NCBI GenBank assembly: GCA_900546285.1
Contig: URCJ01000033.1
Location: forward strand, 1-23,091
Source of the DNA: an uncultured Solobacterium sp.
GTDB lineage: Bacteria; Bacillota_I; Bacilli_A; Erysipelotrichales; Erysipelotrichaceae
Direction of reading: 5' to 3'
DNA: 23,091 bases
Shown here: one piece after another, positions 7,568 through 15,101 of the stretch
Layout of the letters: each line of letters opens with the position of its first letter
Position numbering within the stretch: the stretch's first letter is position 1
Made by a program: the position numbers and the translations under genes
Notes under the pieces: generated by a model
The model's database searches: none
The model's input: only the letters and a program-made list of their open reading frames with translations
What the model was told of the DNA's origin: nothing

Positions 7568-7589
7568 GTAACAATTATACCTTTATAAT
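7561..7589 (+). promoter_or_regulatory. Promoter predicted to give a leaderless radical SAM mRNA
   Basis: -35 TAGACA (7561-7566), 17-nt spacer, -10 TATAAT (7584-7589), then 7 nt to GTG 7597. The -35 overlaps the truB start codon, so the two divergent promoters are interlocked. Confidence 0.7.
7574..7579 (-). promoter_or_regulatory. -10 box predicted to give a leaderless truB operon mRNA
   Basis: Minus strand TATAAT (7579-7574), TGTTAC, then ATG 7567: 6 nt between, so the A of ATG is the expected +1. The -35 region is poor. Only 4 bp separate it from the divergent TATAAT at 7584-7589. Confidence 0.6.
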
Positions 7590-7596
7590 TGAATAA

Positions 7597-8409
7597 GTGA
7601 AAAGAGTATATCTAGAAATAACTAACGCTTGTAATCTTAATTGTTCCTTTTGTACTAACAAAAAAGGAACAACTTTTATGAGTCTAGATGATATTGATAA
7701 TTATCTTAATCAAATAAAAGAATTTAGCAATTACATCTACTTGCATGTACTAGGTGAACCCTTACTTCACCCAAATTTTGATCAAATATTGAAACTCTTA
7801 GATGAAAAAGACTTTAACCTACAATTAGTTACCAACGGTATTTTATTAAATAAATATCCTAATTTATTAAGCCATAAATGCTTAAGAAAATTATCTATCT
7901 CATTACATTCAATCAACAACATTGATGTAAGTGATGATTATTTTGATTATATTCTTAAGTTAATTAAAAATAATAACGATAAGATTATCGAACTTAGATT
8001 CTATGATTTGAATAATTTGGATGATAAGTTGACCGAATTCTTAAATGGGCTCGAATCTTTATATGGACTCGAATCAACTAAAAAAAATCAATCATACAAA
8101 ATCAAAGATAAGGTCTACATTTACCACCAGGAGATGTTTAATTGGCCCAATATCAATGATACCTATATTGGTGAAAATGGCCTTTGTCATGGCTTAAAAG
8201 ACCAAATAGCGATATTACACGATGGAAGTGTAACCGCATGTTGCCTAGATTCTTGTGGCATAAATAAAATCGGCGATTTAAACACCGATTCATTAAAAGA
8301 AATATTAGATAGCCCCTTATATAAAGAAGCACTTATTGCGTTAAATAATAAGAAACTATTATTGCCCTTATGTAAACACTGTACCTATCGCTTAAGATTT
8401 AATAAGTAA
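7597..8409 (+). CDS. Radical SAM protein with a C-terminal SPASM-like cysteine region
   Basis: Radical SAM enzyme of unknown substrate. The protein has 270 aa. The first residues hold the 4Fe-4S/SAM motif CNLNCSFC (Cys12, Cys16, Cys19), followed by YLHVLGEPLLHPNF, which matches the GGEP region of the fold, and LQLVTNGILL. The C-terminal part carries GLCHGLKDQIAILHDGSV, TACCLDSCG, IGDLNTDSLKEIL and CKHC, the SPASM pattern for an auxiliary cluster. Small SPASM proteins often modify peptides or act in cofactor pathways, but no precursor peptide or partner gene is visible nearby, so I give no pathway. The start is GTG 7597 with the -10 box 7 nt upstream. Its last 25 bp overlap the convergent trmH-like gene. 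Confidence 0.88.
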   Translation: MKRVYLEITNACNLNCSFCTNKKGTTFMSLDDIDNYLNQIKEFSNYIYLHVLGEPLLHPNFDQILKLLDEKDFNLQLVTNGILLNKYPNLLSHKCLRKLSISLHSINNIDVSDDYFDYILKLIKNNNDKIIELRFYDLNNLDDKLTEFLNGLESLYGLESTKKNQSYKIKDKVYIYHQEMFNWPNINDTYIGENGLCHGLKDQIAILHDGSVTACCLDSCGINKIGDLNTDSLKEILDSPLYKEALIALNNKKLLLPLCKHCTYRLRFNK

Positions 8410-9131
8410 CAACGATTCAAGACAATAGCACTAAGTGAAGACAAAGAAATAGAATCTAATCCCTTATGTTTTAAATAATAAGAAGTTTTAAACATATCAT
8501 CTAAGTCTGTATAATTTTGAGGAATGATAATACTATAAGGTACCTTTAATTTCAAATCATTTAATTCAATAGTCCCATTACCACAGAAAGGATATAAGTT
8601 ATACTTATAATCTTTATAATAATCTTCCAAAGAAGAATATTCCTTAATATTCAAATGGAAAATAGAACCCATACTAGCCCTAATAACCTTAGGATCATAA
8701 TAATCAACACTAGAATTAATTAAGACAATATTATGAAAGTCAAAAGAAACAGCACTTCTAAAAATAGTACCCAATTCTCCAGGATTAGAAAAATTATATA
8801 AGACAATATGCCCATTGGTTCCTAATTCATGGACATACTTCTTAAAAAAACCAATCCCATAACAATTTTCTTTAACAGACAACTTGTTAATCACATTATC
8901 ATCCTCAATAATAGGTATATTTAGATTCTCACACAAAGAAACTAGTTTATTAAATTGTTCATTATTAATTGCCTTCTTAGACACATAGACCTTCTCCATA
9001 TATTGAGGAATCTTATTTAATGCCTCAATCGTTAAAGAAATACCTAAGATATAAGAATAGCTATCACTACTTTGATATTTTTCCATAAATAAATTGTTAC
9101 CTATTTGAAGTATTATTTCAAGCTTATTCAA
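8385..9131 (-). CDS. SpoU/TrmH-family RNA 2'-O-methyltransferase, divergent motif III
   Basis: SPOUT-class methyltransferase for rRNA or tRNA ribose 2'-O methylation. The protein has 248 aa. The N-terminal part (about 20-100) resembles the L30e-like substrate-binding region, with YILGISLTIEALN, VYVSKK and YGIGFFKK. Motif 1 is NPGELGTIFRSA (116-127, with Asn116 and Arg125). Motif 2 is DPKVIRASMGSIFHL (146-160). Motif 3, which normally reads like SLNVSVAAAI, is LDSISLSSLSAIVL, with Ser in place of the usual Asn. The start TTG 9131 is tentative; the next in-frame ATG is at 9086 and would lose conserved-looking sequence. It is divergent from the flavodiiron gene across a shared palindromic -10 box, and its tail overlaps the radical SAM gene. 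Confidence 0.82.
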   Translation of the reverse strand: MNKLEIILQIGNNLFMEKYQSSDSYSYILGISLTIEALNKIPQYMEKVYVSKKAINNEQFNKLVSLCENLNIPIIEDDNVINKLSVKENCYGIGFFKKYVHELGTNGHIVLYNFSNPGELGTIFRSAVSFDFHNIVLINSSVDYYDPKVIRASMGSIFHLNIKEYSSLEDYYKDYKYNLYPFCGNGTIELNDLKLKVPYSIIIPQNYTDLDDMFKTSYYLKHKGLDSISLSSLSAIVLNRCYLLNLKR

Positions 9132-9140
9132 AGAATTCGA

Positions 9141-9150
9141 TATAATTATA
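9141..9150. promoter_or_regulatory. Palindromic -10 box (TATAATTATA) shared by two divergent genes
   Basis: TATAATTATA equals its own reverse complement, giving a consensus TATAAT on each strand. Rightward it predicts +1 near 9153, just ahead of the AAAGGAG site of the flavodiiron gene. Leftward it predicts +1 near 9138, a few nt before TTG 9131. No convincing -35 on either side. Confidence 0.55.
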
Positions 9151-9168
9151 GAAAGGAGATTTTTTCAT

Positions 9169-10947
9169 ATGGAAATCACAAACGACATCAAATACATAGG
9201 TGTGAACGACCACAAAATTGATTTATTCGAAGGACAATACAAGGTACCTAATGGTATCTCATACAATTCTTATGTAATCTTAGATAATAAGATTGCCATT
9301 ATGGACACAGTAGACAAAAACTTTAGCGACGAATGGTTCAACAACTTAAAGAACGTCTTAGGCGATAAGAAACCAGACTACTTAATCATTCAACACATGG
9401 AGCCTGACCACAGTGCTAGTATTCTATACTTACTAGACAAGTACCCAGATACTATCGTCGTATCAAGTGATAAAGCATTCAAGATGATGAATAACTTCTT
9501 TAATAAAAGTTTTGAAGAAAATAGAATAGTCATCAAAGAAGGAGATTCTTTGGACTTAGGCAAACATAAGTTACACTTTGTAGCTGCGCCAATGGTACAC
9601 TGGCCTGAAGTAATGGTAACTTATGATGAAACCGATAAAGTCTTATTCTCAGCTGATGGCTTTGGTAAATTTGGTGCCTTGGATACTAAAGAAGATTGGG
9701 AAAATGAAGCTAGAAGATATTATATTGGTATCGTAGGAAAATATGGTAAACAAGTAGCTAACCTTTTGGAAAAAGCTTCTACATTAGACATCGAAAAGAT
9801 TTGCCCACTACATGGCCCTGTATTAAAAGATAATCTTTCTTATTATTTAGGACTATACAATACTTGGGCAAACTACGATTATAAGGAAGATGGTATCTTA
9901 GTATGTTACACATCCATATATGGTCATACCAAGAAAGCTGTTGACTTGTTGGTTGAAAAGTTAAAGAAACATGGCGCAAACGTTAAAACATATGACTTAG
10001 CAAGATGCGATATGTCTTATGCAGTAAGTGATGCCTTCAACTATAATAAGATTATTCTTGCTACTACAACATATAATGCCGATATCTTCCCTTTTATGAG
10101 AGAATTTATCGAACATTTAACTGAAAGAAACTTTTCAAATAAGACCATTGGTTTAATGGAAAATGGATCTTGGGCTCCCATGGCCAATAGAATCATGGAA
10201 GCTATGTTTGAAAAATCTAAAAATATCAATATTTTAAGTCAAAAAGTAAGTATTACCTCTGCCTTAAATGAAACTTCTATTAAACAAATAGACGACATGG
10301 TAAATGTATTGTGTCAAGATAAATTAGCCTTAAGCAATGAAGAAAAAGACTATTCAGCATTAAATAAAATTGGTTATGGATTATATGTCATCACAAGTAA
10401 CGATGGCAAAAAAGATAATGGTTTAATCGTAAATACCGTATCTCAATTAACGGTAGAACCAAATAGAATAATGGTTAATATCAATAAAGCTAACTATTCT
10501 TTTGATGTGATTAAAAAAACAGGTAAGATGAATGTTAACTGTTTAGATATCAATACCCCATTCTCTTTGATTAAACTATTTGGCTTTAATAGCGGTAAGA
10601 CGGTTGATAAGTTTAAAGATTATACTGATGTCACAAGATGTGAAAATGGCTTATTACGCTTAAACAAACACATTAATGCTTACTTCTCTTTAATAGTTAA
10701 AGACTATGTAGATTTAGGAACTCATGGCATGTTTATTTGTGAAATAAGTGATGCGAAGACCTTGAGTGATAATGAATCATTAACTTATGATTATTACTAT
10801 AAACATATAAAGCCTAGTGTTAATACTGAAGGCAAAAAAGGATGGGTATGTAAGGTATGTGGTTATATCTACGAGGGAGAAGAGCTACCACCTGACTTTA
10901 TTTGTCCATTATGTAAGCATGGTGTCGCTGATTTTGAAAAACTTTAG
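9169..10947 (+). CDS. Multidomain flavodiiron protein (diiron-flavodoxin-flavin reductase-rubredoxin), O2/NO reductase
   Basis: Soluble four-electron O2 or NO reductase used by anaerobes for oxygen and nitric oxide detoxification. The 592-aa protein has four modules. First, a metallo-beta-lactamase diiron domain (1 to about 240) with HMEPDH (His76, Glu78, Asp80, His81), His144, Asp163 and His215 as likely ligands. Second, a flavodoxin domain (about 242-395) with TSIYGHTK as FMN phosphate loop. Third, a flavin-reductase-type split-barrel domain (about 400-545: GYGLYVITSNDGKKDNGLI, VNTVSQLTVEPNRIMVNI). Fourth, a short C-terminal rubredoxin (CKVC and CPLC: Cys561, 564, 579, 582). The rubredoxin is of the short, rubrerythrin-like type. 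Such a chain could carry electrons from a reduced nucleotide to the diiron site in one polypeptide. AAAGGAG lies 10 nt before the ATG, and a terminator abuts the stop. Confidence 0.93.
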   Translation: MEITNDIKYIGVNDHKIDLFEGQYKVPNGISYNSYVILDNKIAIMDTVDKNFSDEWFNNLKNVLGDKKPDYLIIQHMEPDHSASILYLLDKYPDTIVVSSDKAFKMMNNFFNKSFEENRIVIKEGDSLDLGKHKLHFVAAPMVHWPEVMVTYDETDKVLFSADGFGKFGALDTKEDWENEARRYYIGIVGKYGKQVANLLEKASTLDIEKICPLHGPVLKDNLSYYLGLYNTWANYDYKEDGILVCYTSIYGHTKKAVDLLVEKLKKHGANVKTYDLARCDMSYAVSDAFNYNKIILATTTYNADIFPFMREFIEHLTERNFSNKTIGLMENGSWAPMANRIMEAMFEKSKNINILSQKVSITSALNETSIKQIDDMVNVLCQDKLALSNEEKDYSALNKIGYGLYVITSNDGKKDNGLIVNTVSQLTVEPNRIMVNINKANYSFDVIKKTGKMNVNCLDINTPFSLIKLFGFNSGKTVDKFKDYTDVTRCENGLLRLNKHINAYFSLIVKDYVDLGTHGMFICEISDAKTLSDNESLTYDYYYKHIKPSVNTEGKKGWVCKVCGYIYEGEELPPDFICPLCKHGVADFEKL

Positions 10948-10975
10948 ACGATGAAGACAACTTCATCGTTTTTAT
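10948..10975 (+). terminator. Terminator of the flavodiiron gene
   Basis: ACGATGAAG (10948-10956), loop ACAA, CTTCATCGT (10961-10969), followed by TTTTATTTG. The hairpin begins on the first base after the stop codon. Confidence 0.92.
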
Positions 10976-10989
10976 TTGTTTATCTAATA

Positions 10990-10995
10990 TATAAT
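10990..10995 (+). promoter_or_regulatory. -10 box predicted to give a leaderless DUF1846 mRNA
   Basis: TATAAT, then AGTGAAC and ATG 11003: 7 nt between. It excludes the in-frame GTG at 10997, only 1 nt past the box. No convincing -35. Confidence 0.55.
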
Positions 10996-11002
10996 AGTGA
11001 AC

Positions 11003-12487
11003 ATGAGAAAAATAGGATTTGATAACGAAAAGTACATTAAATTACAATCTGAGAGTATTTACGAAAGAGTAAAAAAATTCAATCGACTATATATTGAATT
11101 TGGTGGCAAACTATTCGATGACTATCACGCATCTAGAGTATTGCCAGGCTTTATGCCAGATACTAAGATCAAAATGCTTCTAAATATTAAAGATAGAGCT
11201 GAAATGATTTTAGTAATCAATGCCAACGATATTGAAAAACACAAGATGCGTAGCGATATAGGTATTACCTATAGCCAAGACTTATTTAGACTAATCGATG
11301 CCTTCAAGGTGGCCGAATTAGCTATTGGCGGTGTTGTTATTACACAATATGCGAAACAAAGTGAAGCTACTAAATTAAGAAAGAAATTAGAGAAATCAGG
11401 AATTAAATGTGCTTATCACTATAAAATAGAAAACTATCCAAATGACATTGACAGGATTTTATCTAAAGATGGCTTTGGCAAGAATGAATATTTAGAGACT
11501 AACAAGGAAATCGTGGTTGTCACAGCTCCAGGACCTGGCAGCGGTAAGATGGCAGTTGCCCTTTCTCAAATTTACCATGATAATCTTCATGATATTAAGT
11601 CTGGTTATGCTAAGTTTGAAACCTTCCCTGTTTGGAACTTACCTTTAAACCATCCGGTTAATTTGGCTTATGAAGCTGCTACAGCTAATTTAAGCGATGT
11701 AAACATGATTGACCCTTTCCACTTACAAGAATATGGCAAGGTGGCAATCAATTATAACCGTGATGTTGAAGCCTTCCCAGTATTAAATAACCTATTAACT
11801 AAGGTAATCGGTGAATGCATCTATAAATCACCTACTGACATGGGCGTTAATATGGTCGGTTCTTGTATCAGTGATGATGAAGCATGTAGAGAAGCAAGCA
11901 ATCAAGAAATTATTAGAAGATGTTACCAAGCTCAAGTTGATTATGTTCATGATAAAATCGATGAAAACGTCATCAATAAGCTAGAAAATATCTTAACTAA
12001 ATCTAATATTTCTAAAGATGATAGAAAAGTAGCTGTGGTTGCCAATGAATTAGCTAAAAAGACTGGTGAACCAGTTACAGCTATTGAATTGGTTGATGGA
12101 ACTATCGTTACAGGTAAGACAAGTAAGTTAATGGGCGCTAGTAGTGCTGCCTTATTAAATGCTGCTAAGATTGCGGCTGGTCTACCCGACATTGAATTGT
12201 TCTCACCTAAAATTATTGAACCAATTCAAGAATTAAAGACTCAATATTTAAACGGTAATAATCCTCGTTTACATACAGACGAAGTGTTGATTGCCCTAGC
12301 GATTGGTTCTCAAACTTCATATTCATGCCAAAGAGCGATGATTGGTTTAAGTAATTTAAAATATGCCGAAGTACATTCAACTGTAATCTTGAGTGAAGTT
12401 GATACAAACACATTTAAAAAATTGGGCATGAATGTAACCATGAACCCCATTTATCAAACTAAGAAGCTTTATCACAAAGGTCGTTAA
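11003..12487 (+). CDS. DUF1846 family protein
   Basis: Conserved, about 500-aa soluble family (DUF1846) found in many Bacillota and gut anaerobes; the biochemical function is not established to my knowledge. The protein has 494 aa from ATG 11003, beginning RKIGFDNEKYIKLQSE as family members do. Visible features: a glycine-rich, P-loop-like TAPGPGSGKMAVALSQI in the middle third, FPVWNLPLNHPVNLAYEAA, PTDMGVNMVGSCISDDE, and TGKTSKLMGASSAALLNA towards the C-terminus. No membrane segment. The start is set by the TATAAT box 7 nt upstream; the GTG at 10997 is too close to it. No Shine-Dalgarno site is visible. Transcribed alone. Its last 29 bp overlap the convergent nth gene, leaving no space for a terminator. 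Confidence 0.85.
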   Translation: MRKIGFDNEKYIKLQSESIYERVKKFNRLYIEFGGKLFDDYHASRVLPGFMPDTKIKMLLNIKDRAEMILVINANDIEKHKMRSDIGITYSQDLFRLIDAFKVAELAIGGVVITQYAKQSEATKLRKKLEKSGIKCAYHYKIENYPNDIDRILSKDGFGKNEYLETNKEIVVVTAPGPGSGKMAVALSQIYHDNLHDIKSGYAKFETFPVWNLPLNHPVNLAYEAATANLSDVNMIDPFHLQEYGKVAINYNRDVEAFPVLNNLLTKVIGECIYKSPTDMGVNMVGSCISDDEACREASNQEIIRRCYQAQVDYVHDKIDENVINKLENILTKSNISKDDRKVAVVANELAKKTGEPVTAIELVDGTIVTGKTSKLMGASSAALLNAAKIAAGLPDIELFSPKIIEPIQELKTQYLNGNNPRLHTDEVLIALAIGSQTSYSCQRAMIGLSNLKYAEVHSTVILSEVDTNTFKKLGMNVTMNPIYQTKKLYHKGR

Positions 12488-13079
12488 ACGGACAATTTAT
12501 ACAGTCTGGTTTAATAGCCTTACATTTATATCTACCAAAAAATATGAACTGATGGTGTAATTTCCCCCACAATGGTTTAGGGAAATAGGCCATCAGTTTT
12601 TCTTCTATTTTCTTCACATCATCATCTTTGTTTGCTATACCAAGTCTTTTAGAAACCCTAGAAACATGGGTGTCTACCGCAAAAGCAGGCACACCAAAAC
12701 AATTATTCAAGACAATATTAGCACTCTTATGCCCTACACCACTTAATGATTCTAGGACTTTGCGATCATTTATTACTTCGCCATTATATTTATCAACTAA
12801 AACTTTTGACAAGTTAATAATATTCTTAGCCTTGTTGTGATATAGACCTAGAGGTTTAATGATTTCTTCTACATCATTCAAGTTAGCACAAGCCAAACTA
12901 AAAGCATCAGGATACTTATCAAATAAAACTTTAGTAACTTTATTTACCTTTATATCGGTTGTTTGAGCACTCAAAACAACCGCAATTAAAAGTTCAAAGT
13001 TACTTCGATAATTTAATTCACAATGAGCATCCGGATATAATACATCCAAAGATTTAATAATATAATCAGCCTTTATCAT
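12459..13079 (-). CDS. nth: Endonuclease III (DNA glycosylase/AP lyase)
   Basis: Removes oxidised pyrimidines and cuts at abasic sites in base-excision repair. The protein has 206 aa, standard length. The family build is complete: LLIAVVLSAQTTD near the N-terminus, the helix-hairpin-helix LSGVGHKSANIVL with catalytic Lys118, AVDTHVSRVSKRLG with Asp136, and the 4Fe-4S ligands Cys186, Cys193, Cys196 and Cys202 (C-x6-C-x2-C-x5-C). Last gene of the long minus-strand operon. It starts within dnaD (14-bp overlap), and its final codons, including the last cluster cysteine, overlap the 3' end of the DUF1846 gene. No terminator is visible after it. Confidence 0.96.
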   Translation of the reverse strand: MIKADYIIKSLDVLYPDAHCELNYRSNFELLIAVVLSAQTTDIKVNKVTKVLFDKYPDAFSLACANLNDVEEIIKPLGLYHNKAKNIINLSKVLVDKYNGEVINDRKVLESLSGVGHKSANIVLNNCFGVPAFAVDTHVSRVSKRLGIANKDDDVKKIEEKLMAYFPKPLWGKLHHQFIFFGRYKCKAIKPDCINCPFNDLCDKAS

Positions 13080-13563
13080 TTCTTAATATCGTCTCTACAT
13101 AGGCCAAGTTATACTTACGATAAGCACAAGCCATTCTAATCGCATCCAAAATAGCATCCTCACTATAGTTTTCCAATAATTCAGCTGTCTTCATCTTATC
13201 AATTGGTGTTAGAGGTCTACTTAGAAAAGTCTCAACAGCATCATAGATATCATTATTTTCAACTTCATCATATTTAACTATATCAAAATCAAAAACACCA
13301 TCTATGTCGTAACAAATCCCCTTTTCATTGATATCTATACGTAAATACCCTTTGCCACTTAAAGAAGCTAAAGCTTTATCTAAATCATTTGGACTAACTT
13401 GTAATTTTTCACATAAAAAATCTAAGCTTATTTCTTTATTGTGTTCCTGACAAAAATTAATTACCAATAACACTAAAAATTCTAAATGACTAACATTTAG
13501 TTTATCCATATTATCAAGTAACCATGCGTTACGATCAAAATAAGCTTCCTTATATATTTTCAT
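13066..13563 (-). CDS. dnaD: DnaD-domain replication protein
   Basis: Primosome protein of Bacillota that helps load the replicative helicase at oriC and during restart. The protein has 165 aa, shorter than B. subtilis DnaD (about 230 aa). The N-terminal winged-helix part (about 1-75) includes HLEFLVLLVINFCQEHN and LDKALASLSGKGYLRI. The C-terminal DnaD domain (about 107-162) includes ETFLSRPLTPIDKMKTAELL and the YNLAYVETILRN motif, like the family's YxxxILxNW region. The tail after this motif is almost absent. Its ATG overlaps the yqeM stop by one base (TAATG). dnaD followed by nth is an old Bacillota pair. Confidence 0.88.
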   Translation of the reverse strand: MKIYKEAYFDRNAWLLDNMDKLNVSHLEFLVLLVINFCQEHNKEISLDFLCEKLQVSPNDLDKALASLSGKGYLRIDINEKGICYDIDGVFDFDIVKYDEVENNDIYDAVETFLSRPLTPIDKMKTAELLENYSEDAILDAIRMACAYRKYNLAYVETILRNDKG

Positions 13564-14261
13564 TACTTGGTACCAATAAATAAAATCTTTTCATCTTCAA
13601 TGAAATCCATCACCACTTCAGATTCGAGCCCAACATTCTCTAATTTATTTTTTACATCATCTACCTCAAAAACATTTTGAGTATGTTGTTCCTGAATCAT
13701 CCCCTCTGGTGTATAGAAAGTAAAATGTTCATTCACTGTTCTATCAAAAGTGTCTGAATTAATAGTCCATTGATAATAAACATTTTCATCAATTTGACCT
13801 TCTTCGATATATTCTTCATCAAACTCTTTTAAACGTTTAGGATTGTGCATATCAAAGATAAAACGACCGCCATCATTTAAGTGTTTATATACACTTTTAA
13901 ACATTTGTTCTAGTTCTTCTTCATATAAATAATTGATTGAATCGCAAACACAAAGAATTAAATCATACTTCTTATGTAAATCAAAATCAATCATATTTAA
14001 GATTAAATATTCGCCATCAAAATTATTTGTGGCAACCTCTTTCATTTCTTTAGAAATATCTGAAGCAGTCACTTCTTTTCCTTGTTTCTTTAAAATACCA
14101 GCTAATACACCTGAACCAGATGCTAATTCTAAAACAGTATGATAATCCTTGGCATTGATGTATTCTAGCCAAAAATCGAAGGCATCTTCATCACCTAATA
14201 GATAATCATAATATTTAGCTAAGTATTCATATTCTTTTACTTCTTTATTAGATCCTTCCAT
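13563..14261 (-). CDS. yqeM: YqeM-type class I SAM-dependent methyltransferase
   Basis: Small class I methyltransferase with unknown substrate; in Bacillota it sits in the yqe ribosome-assembly cluster next to rsfS. The protein has 232 aa. It shows the family start YEYLAKYYDYLLGD, motif I VLELASGSG (43-51), the acidic DIS after the second strand, DLILCVCDSINYL as motif IV/post, and GGRFIFDMHNPKRL. The C-terminal half is beta-rich (YYQWTINSDTFDRTVNEHF), typical for this group. The start overlaps rsfS by 25 bp. Position rather than sequence suggests an RNA or ribosome-linked role. Confidence 0.85.
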   Translation of the reverse strand: MEGSNKEVKEYEYLAKYYDYLLGDEDAFDFWLEYINAKDYHTVLELASGSGVLAGILKKQGKEVTASDISKEMKEVATNNFDGEYLILNMIDFDLHKKYDLILCVCDSINYLYEEELEQMFKSVYKHLNDGGRFIFDMHNPKRLKEFDEEYIEEGQIDENVYYQWTINSDTFDRTVNEHFTFYTPEGMIQEQHTQNVFEVDDVKNKLENVGLESEVVMDFIEDEKILFIGTK

Positions 14262-14560
14262 AAACCCTCTAAATTATACTTCTCACGTTCACCATCAAAG
14301 AATAAGTGAACAACTACACTACCTGCATCAAATAAGTACCACTTACTTTCAGCATCATTATAACTATTACGATAAGAAACACCTTCTTCATCACAAAGAT
14401 CTTCTAAATAAGAAATAGTAGCCTTAGCCATACGACCATTTCTAGCCGTACCAATCACAAAATAATCAAGATAAGGACTATTATCCTTAAAATCAATTAC
14501 AGTGATATCTTCTATTTGTTTCTCATCTAACAATGCGACAATTTTATCCTTTAATTCCAT
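14237..14560 (-). CDS. rsfS: Ribosomal silencing factor RsfS
   Basis: Binds ribosomal protein uL14 on the 50S subunit and blocks 30S joining, lowering translation under starvation and acting in 50S assembly. The protein has 107 aa, the family's usual size. Signature stretches: ITVIDFKDNSPYLDYFVIGTA, the NGRMAKATISYLED helix, and WYLFDAGSVVVHLFFDGERE followed by YNLEGLW. Starts 17 bp inside yqeK and overlaps yqeM, so it is translationally coupled at both ends. yqeK-rsfS-yqeM order is as in B. subtilis. Confidence 0.94.
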   Translation of the reverse strand: MELKDKIVALLDEKQIEDITVIDFKDNSPYLDYFVIGTARNGRMAKATISYLEDLCDEEGVSYRNSYNDAESKWYLFDAGSVVVHLFFDGEREKYNLEGLWKDLIKK

Positions 14561-15101
14561 TATTCTTAGCTTCTTCCCACTTTTCTTTTAAAGTTTTTAT
14601 TGCCTTCTTTAAATCATATTTGGCAATCTCAACAACCTCATCATCAATATGACGATTCTCTTCTCTTTTATCTGCTACATACAAAATCAGTGACAACTTA
14701 TCATTAGAGTTACAAATTGTATGATTATAGATAGCATTCAAAACATCACCATCATGGAGATGAAACTTCTCCTTTAAGTAATACTTACAAGTAAAAGAAT
14801 GTTTAACCTTTTCAGGATAATTAAGCTTATCAGGATCATAATATCTCAAATATTCATCTTGTTGTTCATTTGATAGTTCCTTAGTCAAATCATGAAACAA
14901 ACCAGCCATATAGGCCTTATTTGGATCAATATTGTGATAACAAGCTAATTCTTTAGCAAGCTTAGCCACCCCTAAAGTATGGATATATCTATATTCTGAT
15001 AAATTGGTCTTTACCAAATCTTCTAAAACCTCAAAATCATTTAAGATATACTTCCTTTGTTTACTGGTTAATTTATAGAAATCGTCTATTTGCTTACTCA
15101 T
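14544..15101 (-). CDS. yqeK: YqeK HD-domain diadenosine tetraphosphate hydrolase
   Basis: Metal-dependent HD-domain phosphohydrolase; the family is known to cleave Ap4A symmetrically to two ADP. The protein has 185 aa. The HD fold is clear: YRYIHTLGVAKLAKELA with His41, MAGLFHDLTKEL with His70-Asp71, a further H in KHSFTCKYYL, and ILYVADKREENR near the C-terminus. Starts with a 4-bp ATGA overlap on yhbY. In B. subtilis nadD lies just before yqeK; here it is missing. Confidence 0.92.
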   Translation of the reverse strand: MSKQIDDFYKLTSKQRKYILNDFEVLEDLVKTNLSEYRYIHTLGVAKLAKELACYHNIDPNKAYMAGLFHDLTKELSNEQQDEYLRYYDPDKLNYPEKVKHSFTCKYYLKEKFHLHDGDVLNAIYNHTICNSNDKLSLILYVADKREENRHIDDEVVEIAKYDLKKAIKTLKEKWEEAKNNGIKG

